Source: Nocardioides jiangxiensis
Lineage (GTDB): Bacteria; Actinomycetota; Actinomycetes; Propionibacteriales; Nocardioidaceae
Direction: 5' to 3'
Assembly (NCBI RefSeq): GCF_030580915.1
Contig: NZ_JAUQTA010000001.1
Span: 1,364,001-1,428,000 of the forward strand
DNA length: 64,000 bases
Shown here: positions 46,863 through 54,695 of the stretch, in pieces
Layout of the letters: the number at the start of each line of letters is the position of its first letter
How positions within the stretch are numbered: the first letter of the stretch is position 1
Translations under genes and position numbers: made by a program
Notes under the pieces: model-generated
Databases searched by the model: none
What the model was told of the DNA's origin: nothing
What the model saw: only the letters and a program-made list of their open reading frames with translations

Positions 46863-48320
46863 ATGGCGAGCCCCAGCATTGCAATCATCGGCAGCGGCTT
46901 CGGCGGTCTCGCCGCGGCGATCGAGCTGAAGAAGCGCGGCCACGACGACCTCGTGATCCTCGAGAAGGCCGACGACGTCGGTGGTGTCTGGCGCGAGAAC
47001 ACCTACCCGGGCGCCGCCTGCGACGTGCCGTCGCCGTTCTACTCCTACTCCTTCGAGCCGAACCCGCGGTGGCCGCACCGGTTCTCCCGGCAGCCGGCGA
47101 TCCTCGACTACATCCGCCACGTCGCGGCGAAGTACGACCTCGAGCGGCACCTGCGCTTCGGCTCCGAGGTCACCTCCGCGACGTACGACGACGCGACGGG
47201 CCGGTGGACGGTGGCCCTGGCCGGCGGGGAGACGCTCACCGTGGACGTCGTGGTCTCGGCGGTCGGGCAGCTGAGCCGCCCCGTCTTGGCCGACATCCCG
47301 GGACGCGACTCGTTCGCCGGCCCGTCGTTCCACTCGGCGACGTGGGACCACGACGTCGACCTGGCCGGCAAGCGGGTCGCCGTGATCGGCACGGGCGCGA
47401 GCGCGATCCAGTTCGTGCCCGCGATCCAGCCCGTCGTCGGACAGATGACCGTCTTCCAGCGGACCGCGCCGTACCTGCTGCCGCGGGCGGACCAGAAGTT
47501 CTCCGAGCGCCACCACAAGGTCTTCGAGAAGCTCCCCGTGACCGAGCTCGCCGAGCGCGGCACCTGGTACGGCGTGGTCGAGTCGCTCAGCATCGCCTGG
47601 GTCTACGCCAAGCCGCTGGCGGCGTTCCTCCGTGCGGTGTCGAAGGCGCACATGCGCCGCCAGGCGAAGGCGAAGCCGGGCCTGTTCGACAAGGTCTGGC
47701 CGACGTATCCGATCGGCTGCAAGCGTGTGCTCTTCTCCAACGACTACCTGCCGGCGCTCGCCCAGCCCAACGTCGACCTGGAGACCGCACGGATCCGCGA
47801 GATCACCCCCGCGGGCGTGGTGACCGAGGACGGAACGCTGCACGAGGCCGACGTCCTCGTCTGGGGCACCGGCTTCGCCGCGACGGAGTTCCTCGCTCCG
47901 ATGACCGTCACCGGCGTGGGTGGGCGCTCGCTCCACGACGACGCGTGGAAGGACGGCGCACACGCCTACTACGGCATGAGCGTGCCCGGCTTCCCCGGCC
48001 TGCAGATGCTCTACGGCCCCAACACCAACACCGGCGGCGGGTCGGTCATCTACTTCCTCGAGGCCCAGGCGAAGCACCTCGGGGCGTACGTCGACGCGAT
48101 GGTCGCCGCCGGCCGCCCGCTCGACGTGAAGCCCGAGGTCGAAGCGGCCTACGACGCGGAGGTGCAGGCCGAGCTGACCGGCTCGGTGTGGAGCGCCTGC
48201 CACTCCTGGTACCGCCAGGCCGACGGCCGGATCACCACGAACTGGCCGTGGCTGGGCGTGCAGTACCGCGCGCGGGTGAAGTTCGACGCCGAGGACTACG
48301 CCCCCGTCGCGCTCGCCTGA
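46863..48320 (+). CDS. Flavin-containing Baeyer-Villiger-type monooxygenase
   Basis: 485 residues. The FAD Rossmann loop is IIGSGFGGLAAAI (residues 8-20) and the NADPH loop is VIGTGASA (174-181). Between them is the Baeyer-Villiger fingerprint F151-A-G153-PSF-H157-SAT-W161. The enzyme inserts oxygen next to a ketone using NADPH. Substrate unknown; many Nocardioides homologues act on cyclic or steroid ketones. A TAGCGT hexamer ends 6 bases before the ATG, so a leaderless start is likely. Its stop is 3 bases before a palindromic repeat element. Confidence 0.92.
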   Translation: MASPSIAIIGSGFGGLAAAIELKKRGHDDLVILEKADDVGGVWRENTYPGAACDVPSPFYSYSFEPNPRWPHRFSRQPAILDYIRHVAAKYDLERHLRFGSEVTSATYDDATGRWTVALAGGETLTVDVVVSAVGQLSRPVLADIPGRDSFAGPSFHSATWDHDVDLAGKRVAVIGTGASAIQFVPAIQPVVGQMTVFQRTAPYLLPRADQKFSERHHKVFEKLPVTELAERGTWYGVVESLSIAWVYAKPLAAFLRAVSKAHMRRQAKAKPGLFDKVWPTYPIGCKRVLFSNDYLPALAQPNVDLETARIREITPAGVVTEDGTLHEADVLVWGTGFAATEFLAPMTVTGVGGRSLHDDAWKDGAHAYYGMSVPGFPGLQMLYGPNTNTGGGSVIYFLEAQAKHLGAYVDAMVAAGRPLDVKPEVEAAYDAEVQAELTGSVWSACHSWYRQADGRITTNWPWLGVQYRARVKFDAEDYAPVALA

Positions 48321-48323
48321 CGC

Positions 48324-48384
48324 GAACCGAGCAGTAAGCACCATCGCGACCAGTGAAGTGGCGCTTACTGCTCGGTTCACGGAC
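48324..48384. repeat. Palindromic 61-base element, left copy
   Basis: Arms GAACCGAGCAGTAAGC (48324-48339) and GCTTACTGCTCGGTTC (48363-48378) are complementary over 16 bases. The second copy at 49492-49552 has the same length, 22 identical bases at each end and a diverged 17-base centre. It immediately follows the monooxygenase stop, so it may act as its terminator. Confidence 0.9.
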
Positions 48385-48446
48385 TCCAGCAGGCGGGCTG
48401 TGGAGGACCACCCGCACGTCCGCCGCATTCACCGCATCGTGGGCGG

Positions 48447-49493
48447 ATGCCTCGCCACCGCTGGGATCCGAAGGTCCCGTCACCGACCACGCTCGTCCTT
48501 CCCGTTCAGCTGTCACCGGACGGAGGTGGTGGCCCGACGCGAGGCCAGGCGCGTGGGACTGCATGGCAGCGCTCGTCACGAGGGTTCTTCCTGCCGAACG
48601 GGGTGGACCGCGACGACGTGACGCAGCGGATCGCCACTGCCGCGAGCCACATCCCGCCCATCGGGGCGGTGACCGGCTGGGCAGCGTGCCGACTCCATGG
48701 CGCCGCCTTCCACGACGGCCTCGCGCCAGACGGCCGGACCCGCCTGCCAGTCCCGATCGCCGTGGGAACCCGAGGCTGGGTACGTCGTCATCCCTCGGCC
48801 ACCTACTCCTACGCCGCCATCGACATGGACTGCGTCCACACCATCGCGGGGGTGCCCGCGACAGACCCCGTCCGGGCGACGTACGACGCGATGCGCGCCG
48901 CCACCCTCCTGGTCGACGCGGTCGTGGAGCTCGAGAAGTCGGTGATGGCGGGGATCATCTCGCTCGAGGAGATGGCTGCGTACGTCCAGACCAAGGCAGG
49001 GACCCAAGGCGTCCGGCTCATCCGGGAGGCCGTGCCGCTGGCCAGCGAATTCAGCCGCTCGCCCCAGGAGGTCCGCACCCGCTTCGTCGCCGAGCAGGTC
49101 GCTCGCGTTCCGAGGCTTCTGGTGAACTCGACGGCCTGGACCGTCGACGGCCTCCGGATCGGCGAGGTCGATCTCGCTGATCCGACCTCAGGTCTCGTGA
49201 TCGAGTTCAACGGCGCCTACCACGAGGACGGTCCGCGCCGCCACGCCGACGCAGTCAGGCTCGAGCGGCTGCGAGCCGTCGGCGCCGAGCTGCTCCAGGT
49301 CACGACGCCGCAGCTCGGCTCCCACCAGTCGCTCGCCCAGACCATCGTCGCGGCCCGCATGCGAGCCCTGACCACCCCCGGCGAGCAGCGTCGCTATCGG
49401 TTCGTTCCACGCCAGCCTTTCCTGCACCAGCAGCTGCTCGCTAGGCGGGCATTGGCCGGGCTCAACGCATCGCTCGAGGACCGGTGCCGCTGA
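48447..49493 (+). CDS. AbiEi-like/DUF559-type nuclease-fold protein
   Basis: 348 residues. The N-terminal part has GPTRGQARG, a DNA-binding-like segment as in type IV toxin-antitoxin AbiEi proteins, and GAVTGWAACRLHGAAFHDGL. The C-terminal part is a restriction-endonuclease-like domain: EVDLAD with D242, VIEFNGAYHED with E253 and an FNG in place of the usual DG, then RLERLRAVGAELLQVT. Family members occur in many copies in Nocardioides-type genomes, role unknown. The gene is bracketed by the two 61-base palindromes, and its TGA starts the right copy. Confidence 0.75.
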   Translation: MPRHRWDPKVPSPTTLVLPVQLSPDGGGGPTRGQARGTAWQRSSRGFFLPNGVDRDDVTQRIATAASHIPPIGAVTGWAACRLHGAAFHDGLAPDGRTRLPVPIAVGTRGWVRRHPSATYSYAAIDMDCVHTIAGVPATDPVRATYDAMRAATLLVDAVVELEKSVMAGIISLEEMAAYVQTKAGTQGVRLIREAVPLASEFSRSPQEVRTRFVAEQVARVPRLLVNSTAWTVDGLRIGEVDLADPTSGLVIEFNGAYHEDGPRRHADAVRLERLRAVGAELLQVTTPQLGSHQSLAQTIVAARMRALTTPGEQRRYRFVPRQPFLHQQLLARRALAGLNASLEDRCR

Positions 49494-49552
49494 ACCGAGC
49501 AGTAAGCACCATCACGAGCCGCGAACCGGTGCTTACTGCTCGGTTCACGGAC
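49492..49552. repeat. Palindromic 61-base element, right copy
   Basis: Perfect 19-base arms GAACCGAGCAGTAAGCACC (49492-49510) and GGTGCTTACTGCTCGGTTC (49528-49546). The nuclease gene's stop codon overlaps the left arm. It is 54 of 61 bases identical to the copy at 48324-48384 and lies in direct orientation. Confidence 0.92.
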
Positions 49553-49565
49553 GCGAAACGCGCGA

Positions 49566-50714
49566 TCACGCCTGGACGGCGGCACCCGCCTCGATCAGCT
49601 TGTCGACGCCCTCGATCCCCCAGGCCTCCAGCGCCTCGCGGGTGTTGGCACCCGCCGCGACGGCCGGGGAGCCGATGCTGCCCTGCGTGCGCGAGAAGCG
49701 CGGGGCGGGCGTGGGCTGCAGCATGCCGCCGACCTCGGCGTAGACCCCGCGGGCCTTCATGTGCGGGTGCTCCGCCGCCTCGAGGATGGTGAGGATCGGC
49801 GCGACGCACGCGTCGGTGCCGTCGAAGATGGCGGCCCACTCGGCCATCGTCTTGGTCTTGAACTTCTCGACCAGCACCGGACGCAGCGCCTCGGCGTCGA
49901 ACTGCTGGGGCGCGTCGTCACCCAGCTCGAGCAGCGCGGCCATGGCGGCGTAGAACTGCGGCTCGATCGCGCCGACGCTGACGTGCCGGCCGTCGGCGGT
50001 CTCGTAGATGTCGTAGAACGCGGCGCCGCCGTCGAGCATGCCGGCCGCGCGCTTGTCGGGCTGGGCGAGGCCGGTGCCGACCATCATCGCGCCCATCGCG
50101 TTGAGGTGGGCGGTGCCGTCGACGATCGCTGCGTCGACGACCTGACCCCTACCGGAGACGCGGGCCTCGAGCAGCGCCGCGAGCACGCCGATCACGAGGT
50201 AGGACGAGCCGCCGCCGAAGTCGCCGAGCAGGTTGGCGGGGAACTGCGGCTTGCCCGGCTCCTGGCCGAGGCCGAAGAGCGCGCCCGCGATCGAGATGTA
50301 GTTCATGTCGTGGCCCGCGGTGAGGGCGAGCGGCCCGTCCTGCCCCCAGCCGGTCATCCGGCCGTAGACCAGCTTCGGGTTGCGCGCCCAGCAGTCCTCG
50401 GGGCCGAGGCCGAGGCGCTCGGTGACGCCGGGCCGGTTGCCCTCGATGAGGATGTCCGCGTCCTCGACCAGCTGCAGGACGGTCTCGACGCCGGCGGGGT
50501 CCTTGAGGTTGAGCGCGACCGAGGGACGGCCGCGCCCCATGAAGTCCTTCTCGCCGAAGGAGAGCATCTGGCCGCCGGGGCGGTCGACGCGGATGACGTC
50601 CGCGCCGAGGTCGGCGAGCGTCATGCAGGCGTGCGGGCCGGGGCCGATGCCGACGAGTTCGACGACCTTGATGCCGCGGAGGGGACCGGTGCCCTGACCG
50701 AGTTCGATGCTCAT
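49566..50714 (-). CDS. Alpha-methylacyl-CoA racemase (CaiB/BaiF family)
   Basis: 382 residues from the ATG at 50714. A class III CoA-transferase fold. The racemase residues match the Mcr (Rv1143) pattern: H135 (AGHDMNYIS), D165 (LLGDFGGGS) and E251 (VGAIEPQFYA). The closing PTPAPRFSRTQGS block also matches. It interconverts 2R and 2S methyl-branched acyl-CoA so that beta-oxidation can proceed, which suits the fadE/fadA/fadB content. There is no Shine-Dalgarno, and the start is adjacent to the palindrome at 50716. Confidence 0.92.
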   Translation of the reverse strand: MSIELGQGTGPLRGIKVVELVGIGPGPHACMTLADLGADVIRVDRPGGQMLSFGEKDFMGRGRPSVALNLKDPAGVETVLQLVEDADILIEGNRPGVTERLGLGPEDCWARNPKLVYGRMTGWGQDGPLALTAGHDMNYISIAGALFGLGQEPGKPQFPANLLGDFGGGSSYLVIGVLAALLEARVSGRGQVVDAAIVDGTAHLNAMGAMMVGTGLAQPDKRAAGMLDGGAAFYDIYETADGRHVSVGAIEPQFYAAMAALLELGDDAPQQFDAEALRPVLVEKFKTKTMAEWAAIFDGTDACVAPILTILEAAEHPHMKARGVYAEVGGMLQPTPAPRFSRTQGSIGSPAVAAGANTREALEAWGIEGVDKLIEAGAAVQA

Positions 50715-50715
50715 G

Positions 50716-50730
50716 GGTACGCAGCGTACC
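50716..50730 (-). promoter_or_regulatory. Operator palindrome at the racemase start
   Basis: GGTACGC-A-GCGTACC is a perfect 7+1+7 palindrome one base upstream of the ATG. The minus-strand hexamer TACGCT inside it ends 8 bases before the ATG, and GCGACA lies 17 bases further upstream. The operator therefore covers a leaderless core promoter. It matches the fadA operators in form. Confidence 0.6.
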
Positions 50731-50793
50731 CGGCGGGGGCGGCGCTGTCGCGGAGAAGCATGGACACGCTGTCCACAGTTCTGCGCAGCCCTG

Positions 50794-51303
50794 TCAGTGG
50801 TGATGCCCGTGGCGCCCGTGCTGCCCTGCATGGTCGCGACCTGCATCGCCGTGCCCGTGCAGCGCATGCACCGCCGCATGCCCGAGGCCGCGGCCGATCA
50901 TCCAGCGGTTGACCGGCACCGTCACCGCGAACGCCACCGCGAGGGAAGCCGCGAGGGAAGCCGCGAGCGACGACCAGAAGAGGAGGTCGCCGAGCGTGGC
51001 GTCCATCGCGCCGGGCACGGCGAGGATGAAGCCGTTGTCGGCGAGCTCCATCACCAGGATCGAGACGGTGTCGGCGGCGATGGCGGTGCGGACCGCCGTC
51101 GCGACGTCCGCCCCCGAGCGGCGTACGCCGGAGAAGGTGAGCAGGTAGCCGAAGAAGAAGGCGAGTGCGACCGCGAGCAGGATCGATGCGGCGCCGCCCC
51201 AGCCCCACCACGTGGCGAGGACCATGCCCAGCACCTCGCCGATGGCGCAGCCGGTCAGGCAGTGGAGGGTCGCGGAGACGGCCGTGCGCCAGGTGGTGTC
51301 CAT
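50794..51303 (-). CDS. DUF4396 membrane protein with histidine-rich C-terminus
   Basis: 169 residues from the ATG at 51303. The family signature HCLTGCAIGEVLGM is near residue 15, with three to four membrane segments. The tail HALHGHGDAGRDHAGQHGRH, followed by GHHH, is very histidine-rich and likely binds Cu, Ni or Zn. The ATG at 51315 was rejected as start because a CsoR-type operator and a -10 (TATGGT) lie exactly there. The -10 is 7 bases upstream of ATG 51303. A metal transport or handling role is inferred from tail and operator together. Confidence 0.85.
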   Translation of the reverse strand: MDTTWRTAVSATLHCLTGCAIGEVLGMVLATWWGWGGAASILLAVALAFFFGYLLTFSGVRRSGADVATAVRTAIAADTVSILVMELADNGFILAVPGAMDATLGDLLFWSSLAASLAASLAVAFAVTVPVNRWMIGRGLGHAAVHALHGHGDAGRDHAGQHGRHGHHH

Positions 51304-51310
51304 GGTGCCG

Positions 51311-51339
51311 ACCATATACCCCCTAGGGGTATATGCCAA
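51311..51339 (-). promoter_or_regulatory. CsoR-type operator inside a core promoter
   Basis: CATATACCCC-CTA-GGGGTATATG (51313-51335) is a perfect 10+3+10 palindrome of the C-tract/G-tract form bound by CsoR/RcnR-family metal sensors. On the minus strand TTGGCA (51334-51339) and TATGGT (51311-51316) are spaced 17 bases, and the palindrome fills the spacer. Confidence 0.75.
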
Positions 51340-51359
51340 GAGACTCCGGCCACAGGGCT

Positions 51360-51373
51360 TGCAACTTGTTGCA
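51360..51373 (+). promoter_or_regulatory. Palindrome upstream of the PadR-fadH operon
   Basis: TGCAAC-TT-GTTGCA, a perfect 6+2+6 palindrome overlapping a TTGCAA -35-like box. With 18-base spacing CACACT follows, ending 6 bases before the PadR ATG at 51395. Probable autoregulatory PadR site. Confidence 0.5.
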
Positions 51374-51394
51374 TAGGTGCTCCACACTCGTGCC

Positions 51395-51964
51395 ATGGCC
51401 CTCGAGCACGCACTCCTCGTCTCCCTGCGCGAACGCGCGGCGAGTGGCAGCGAGCTCACCCGCCGCTTCGACAAGTCGTTCGGCCACTTCTGGTCCGCGA
51501 CCCACCAGCAGATCTACCGGACCCTGGCCCGCATGGAGGCCGACGGCTGGGTGACCTCCACCGTCGTGCCGCAGCAGGGCAAGCCCGACACCAAGGTCTA
51601 CGAGGTGTCCCCGCTCGGCGAGAAGACCCTCGCCGTCTGGCTCACCGAGGCCCCCGCCGACGCCCCGCTGCGCAGCGACCTCGCGGTCAAGCTCCGCGGT
51701 GCGTCGTACGCCGAGGACCGGGCCGGCGTGCTCGCCATGGCACGGGCCCAGCGCGAGGTCCACCGCGCCCGCGCCGCGGCGTACGAGCAGATGCTGCAGC
51801 GGCAGTTCCCCCACCCCGACGAGCTCTCGGACGCCGACCTGGACCGCTACCTGGTCCTGCGCGCCGGCGTCCGTGTCGAGGAAGGCTGGATCGGCTTCCT
51901 CGACGAGTACCTCACCACCCACGAACGCCGGGCAGCCGGCGCGACGGACAAGGAAGCACGATGA
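51395..51964 (+). CDS. PadR family regulator of fadH
   Basis: 189 residues from ATG 51395. The winged helix begins MALEHALLVSLRERAASGSE and continues SATHQQIYRTLARMEADGWV. The C-terminal helices form the Vir_act_alpha_C dimer region. The gene stop overlaps the fadH ATG (ATGA), so regulator and enzyme are one operon. A PadR linked to a dienoyl-CoA reductase is uncommon; the ligand might be an unsaturated acyl-CoA or another enone (inference). Confidence 0.9.
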   Translation: MALEHALLVSLRERAASGSELTRRFDKSFGHFWSATHQQIYRTLARMEADGWVTSTVVPQQGKPDTKVYEVSPLGEKTLAVWLTEAPADAPLRSDLAVKLRGASYAEDRAGVLAMARAQREVHRARAAAYEQMLQRQFPHPDELSDADLDRYLVLRAGVRVEEGWIGFLDEYLTTHERRAAGATDKEAR

Positions 51965-53997
51965 GCAACAACGGCATCACCAGGTATCCGCACCTCCTCC
52001 AGCCGCTGAAGGTCGGCACCACCGAGCTGCGCAACCGCGTGGTCATGGGCTCGATGCACAACGGGCTCGAGGACAAGGTGGCCGACGTGCCGAAGCAGGC
52101 GGCGTTCTTCGCCGAGCGTGCCCAGGGCGGCGTCGGCCTCATCGTGACCGGCGGCTACGCGCCCGAGTGGCAGGGCTGGGTGAAGCCGTTCGCCGGCGGC
52201 ATGCGCACCCGCAAGGACGCGATGCACCACCGCGAGATCACCGAGGCGGTGCACGCCCACGGCGCCAAGATCGTGATGCAGATCCTGCACACGGGCCGCT
52301 ACTCCTACCAGCCGTTCAGCATCGCCCCGTCGGCGATCAAGGCCCCGATCAACCCGTTCAAGCCCAAGGCGATGTCGACCAAGCGGGTCGAGAAGACCGT
52401 GCGTGCGTTCGCCCGCTCGGCGTGGCTGGCCCAGAAGGCCGGCTACGACGGCGTCGAGATCATGGGCTCCGAGGGCTACCTGATCAACCAGTTCCTCGCC
52501 GAGCGCACCAACAAGCGCACCGACCGCTACGGCGGCTCCGCCGAGGCACGCATGCAGTTCCCGCTCGAGATCGTCCGCGCGACCCGCGCGAAGGTCGGGC
52601 CGGACTTCATCATCCAGTACCGCATCTCCCTGCTCGAGCTCGTCGAGGGCGGCCAGAGCTGGGACGACATCGTCACCCTGGCCAAGAAGCTCGAGGAAGC
52701 CGGCGTCGACATCCTCAACACCGGCATCGGCTGGCACGAGGCACGCGTCCCCACGATCATCACGCAGGTCCCCCGCGGGGCCTGGATCGACTCGACCGCT
52801 GCCCTCAAGCCGCACGTCGGCATCCCGGTCATCGCCTCGAACCGGATCAACACCCCGCAGCTGGCCGAGCAGATCATCGCCGAGGGCAAGGCCGACGCGG
52901 TCTCCATGGCGCGCCCGTTCCTCGCCGACTCCTTCCTCGTCCAGAAGGCCGCCGAGGGCCGCGAGGACGAGATCAACATCTGCATCGCCTGCAACCAGGC
53001 CTGCCTCGACCACGCGTTCCAGAACAAGAAGGTCTCCTGCCTGGTCAACCCGCGTGCGGGCCGCGAGACGACGCTCGTCCTCTCCCCCACGCGCTCGAAG
53101 AAGAAGGTCGCCGTCGTCGGCGCCGGCCCGGCCGGCCTCTCCGCCGCCGTCTCCGCCGCCGAGCGGGGCCTTGCCGTCACGCTCTTCGAGAAGAACGCCG
53201 AGATCGGTGGCCAGTTCCGCCTCGCCATGCAGGTGCCCGGCAAGGAGGACTTCAAGGACTCGGTGGCCTACTTCGGCCGCAAGCTCGAGGTCCTCGGCGT
53301 CGACCTCCGCCTCCACACCGCCGCCGACCCGGCCACCCTCGCCGCCTTCGACGAGGTGATCATCGCGACCGGCGTCGAGCCGCGCACCCCGGCCATCCCC
53401 GGCATCGACCACCCCAAGGCCGTCTCCTACGCCGACGTGCTGTCCGGCAAGGTGACGCCCGGCAAGAAGGTCGCCGTCATCGGTGCCGGCGGCATCGGCG
53501 TCGACATCTCGGTCTTCCTCACCCACGAGGAGGAGACGCTCGAGGAGTGGAAGGCGCACTGGGGCGTGGGCAACCCGCTGGTCGACCCGGCCGGCCTGAC
53601 CGAGAAGAAGCCGCGCACGCCGTCGCGCGAGGTGTGGCTGCTGCAGCGCAAGGCGGAGCGCATCGGCAAGGGTCTCGGCAAGACGTCCGGCTGGGCGCAC
53701 ATGGCCCACCTCAAGCAGGACGGCGTGCACCAGATCAGCGGTGCGTCGTACGACCTGATCGACGACGAGGGCCTGCACATCACCGTCACGGCCAAGGACG
53801 GCTCCACCACGAAGCAGGTCCTCGCTGTCGACACCGTCGTCATCTGCGCCGGCCAGGAGTCCGTCCGCGGCCTGTACGACGAGCTGCACGTCGCCGACCG
53901 CCCCGGCCTGCACATCATCGGTGGCGCGGACGTCGCTGCCGAGCTGGACGCCAAGCGCGCGATCCTGCAGGGCACGGAGACCGCCGCGGCGCTCTGA
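51961..53997 (+). CDS. fadH: NADPH-dependent 2,4-dienoyl-CoA reductase (FadH-like)
   Basis: 678 residues. The FMN TIM barrel has GSEGYLINQFLAERTNKRTD (Y173) and NTGIGWHEAR (H259), corresponding to the catalytic tyrosine and histidine of FadH. The 4Fe-4S cluster cysteines are C341, C344, C348 and C360. The C-terminal part has the VVGAGPAGLSAAVSAAERGL FAD loop and VIGAGGIGVDISVF. It reduces 2,4-dienoyl-CoA during breakdown of unsaturated fatty acids, which complements FadA/FadB. Length matches Rv1175c. Another ene-substrate is possible, since it lies next to a PadR gene. Confidence 0.92.
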   Translation: MSNNGITRYPHLLQPLKVGTTELRNRVVMGSMHNGLEDKVADVPKQAAFFAERAQGGVGLIVTGGYAPEWQGWVKPFAGGMRTRKDAMHHREITEAVHAHGAKIVMQILHTGRYSYQPFSIAPSAIKAPINPFKPKAMSTKRVEKTVRAFARSAWLAQKAGYDGVEIMGSEGYLINQFLAERTNKRTDRYGGSAEARMQFPLEIVRATRAKVGPDFIIQYRISLLELVEGGQSWDDIVTLAKKLEEAGVDILNTGIGWHEARVPTIITQVPRGAWIDSTAALKPHVGIPVIASNRINTPQLAEQIIAEGKADAVSMARPFLADSFLVQKAAEGREDEINICIACNQACLDHAFQNKKVSCLVNPRAGRETTLVLSPTRSKKKVAVVGAGPAGLSAAVSAAERGLAVTLFEKNAEIGGQFRLAMQVPGKEDFKDSVAYFGRKLEVLGVDLRLHTAADPATLAAFDEVIIATGVEPRTPAIPGIDHPKAVSYADVLSGKVTPGKKVAVIGAGGIGVDISVFLTHEEETLEEWKAHWGVGNPLVDPAGLTEKKPRTPSREVWLLQRKAERIGKGLGKTSGWAHMAHLKQDGVHQISGASYDLIDDEGLHITVTAKDGSTTKQVLAVDTVVICAGQESVRGLYDELHVADRPGLHIIGGADVAAELDAKRAILQGTETAAAL

Positions 53998-54000
53998 CCC

Positions 54001-54678
54001 TCAGGGCCCGAAGGTCCACAGCATCAGCTGCCCAGGGGCGGTGACCGTGAGGTCGCCGCCCCTGTCGCTCATCCGGACCGCGTCACCCTCGGCCAGCTCG
54101 ACCTCGCCCAGGCGAGCGGCACCGGTCGCCACGAAGAGGTGGGCGTGCGGCACCTCCGGCACGACCAGCTGGTCGCCGGCCGAGGCGTCGGTGATCCACA
54201 GCGTCGCGCCTGGCGCGCGCACCGGGAGGCCGTCTCCCCCGACGACCGCGGTCCAGCCCGCGCCGGGCGACACGTCGGCCGACGCGTACGCCGGCGCCTC
54301 ACCCCAGGCCGCCGGGCGGACCCAGGTCTGCACGAAGCGCGTCGGGCCGGTACCCGGCTCGGCGTACTCGCTGTGCACCACGCCGGTGCCCGCCGACATC
54401 ACCTGCACCTGCCCGGGCCGGAGGACGCCGGCACCACCGGTCGAGTCGCGGTGCGCGAGCGCACCGGTCAGCACCCAGGTCACCACCTCGATCTCCTGGT
54501 GGGGGTGCTCGGGATATCCCGCCCCGGGCGCCAGCCGGTCGTCGTTGTGCGAGACCAGCAGGCCGAATCCCAGGTTCGCCGGGTCGTAGTGCGGCCCGAA
54601 CGAGAACGAGTGCCGCGTCTCGCGACCCGCCTCGAGCGTCACGAACCGCGAGCCGGCGCGGCGTACCTCCAGGGACAT
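54001..54678 (-). CDS. Pirin family protein
   Basis: 225 residues, a bicupin. The iron ligands are H58 and H60 (PEHPHQEIE) and H102 and E104 (TGVVHSEYA), at positions equivalent to human pirin. Bacterial pirins include quercetin 2,3-dioxygenases and redox sensors; the activity here is unknown. Converges with fadH, with 3 bases between stops. Confidence 0.92.
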   Translation of the reverse strand: MSLEVRRAGSRFVTLEAGRETRHSFSFGPHYDPANLGFGLLVSHNDDRLAPGAGYPEHPHQEIEVVTWVLTGALAHRDSTGGAGVLRPGQVQVMSAGTGVVHSEYAEPGTGPTRFVQTWVRPAAWGEAPAYASADVSPGAGWTAVVGGDGLPVRAPGATLWITDASAGDQLVVPEVPHAHLFVATGAARLGEVELAEGDAVRMSDRGGDLTVTAPGQLMLWTFGP

Positions 54679-54695
54679 GGCGCCATTCTCACCGG

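Noticed and set aside
48324..49552. Insertion sequence with terminal inverted repeats
   Set aside because: The two elements are in direct orientation, each is itself palindromic, no target-site duplication is visible and the enclosed protein is not a transposase.
50707..51960. A 1096-residue fusion of an upstream frame to FadH
   Set aside because: The upstream part crosses the DUF4396 and PadR genes in another frame, and FadH homology begins exactly at ATG 51961.
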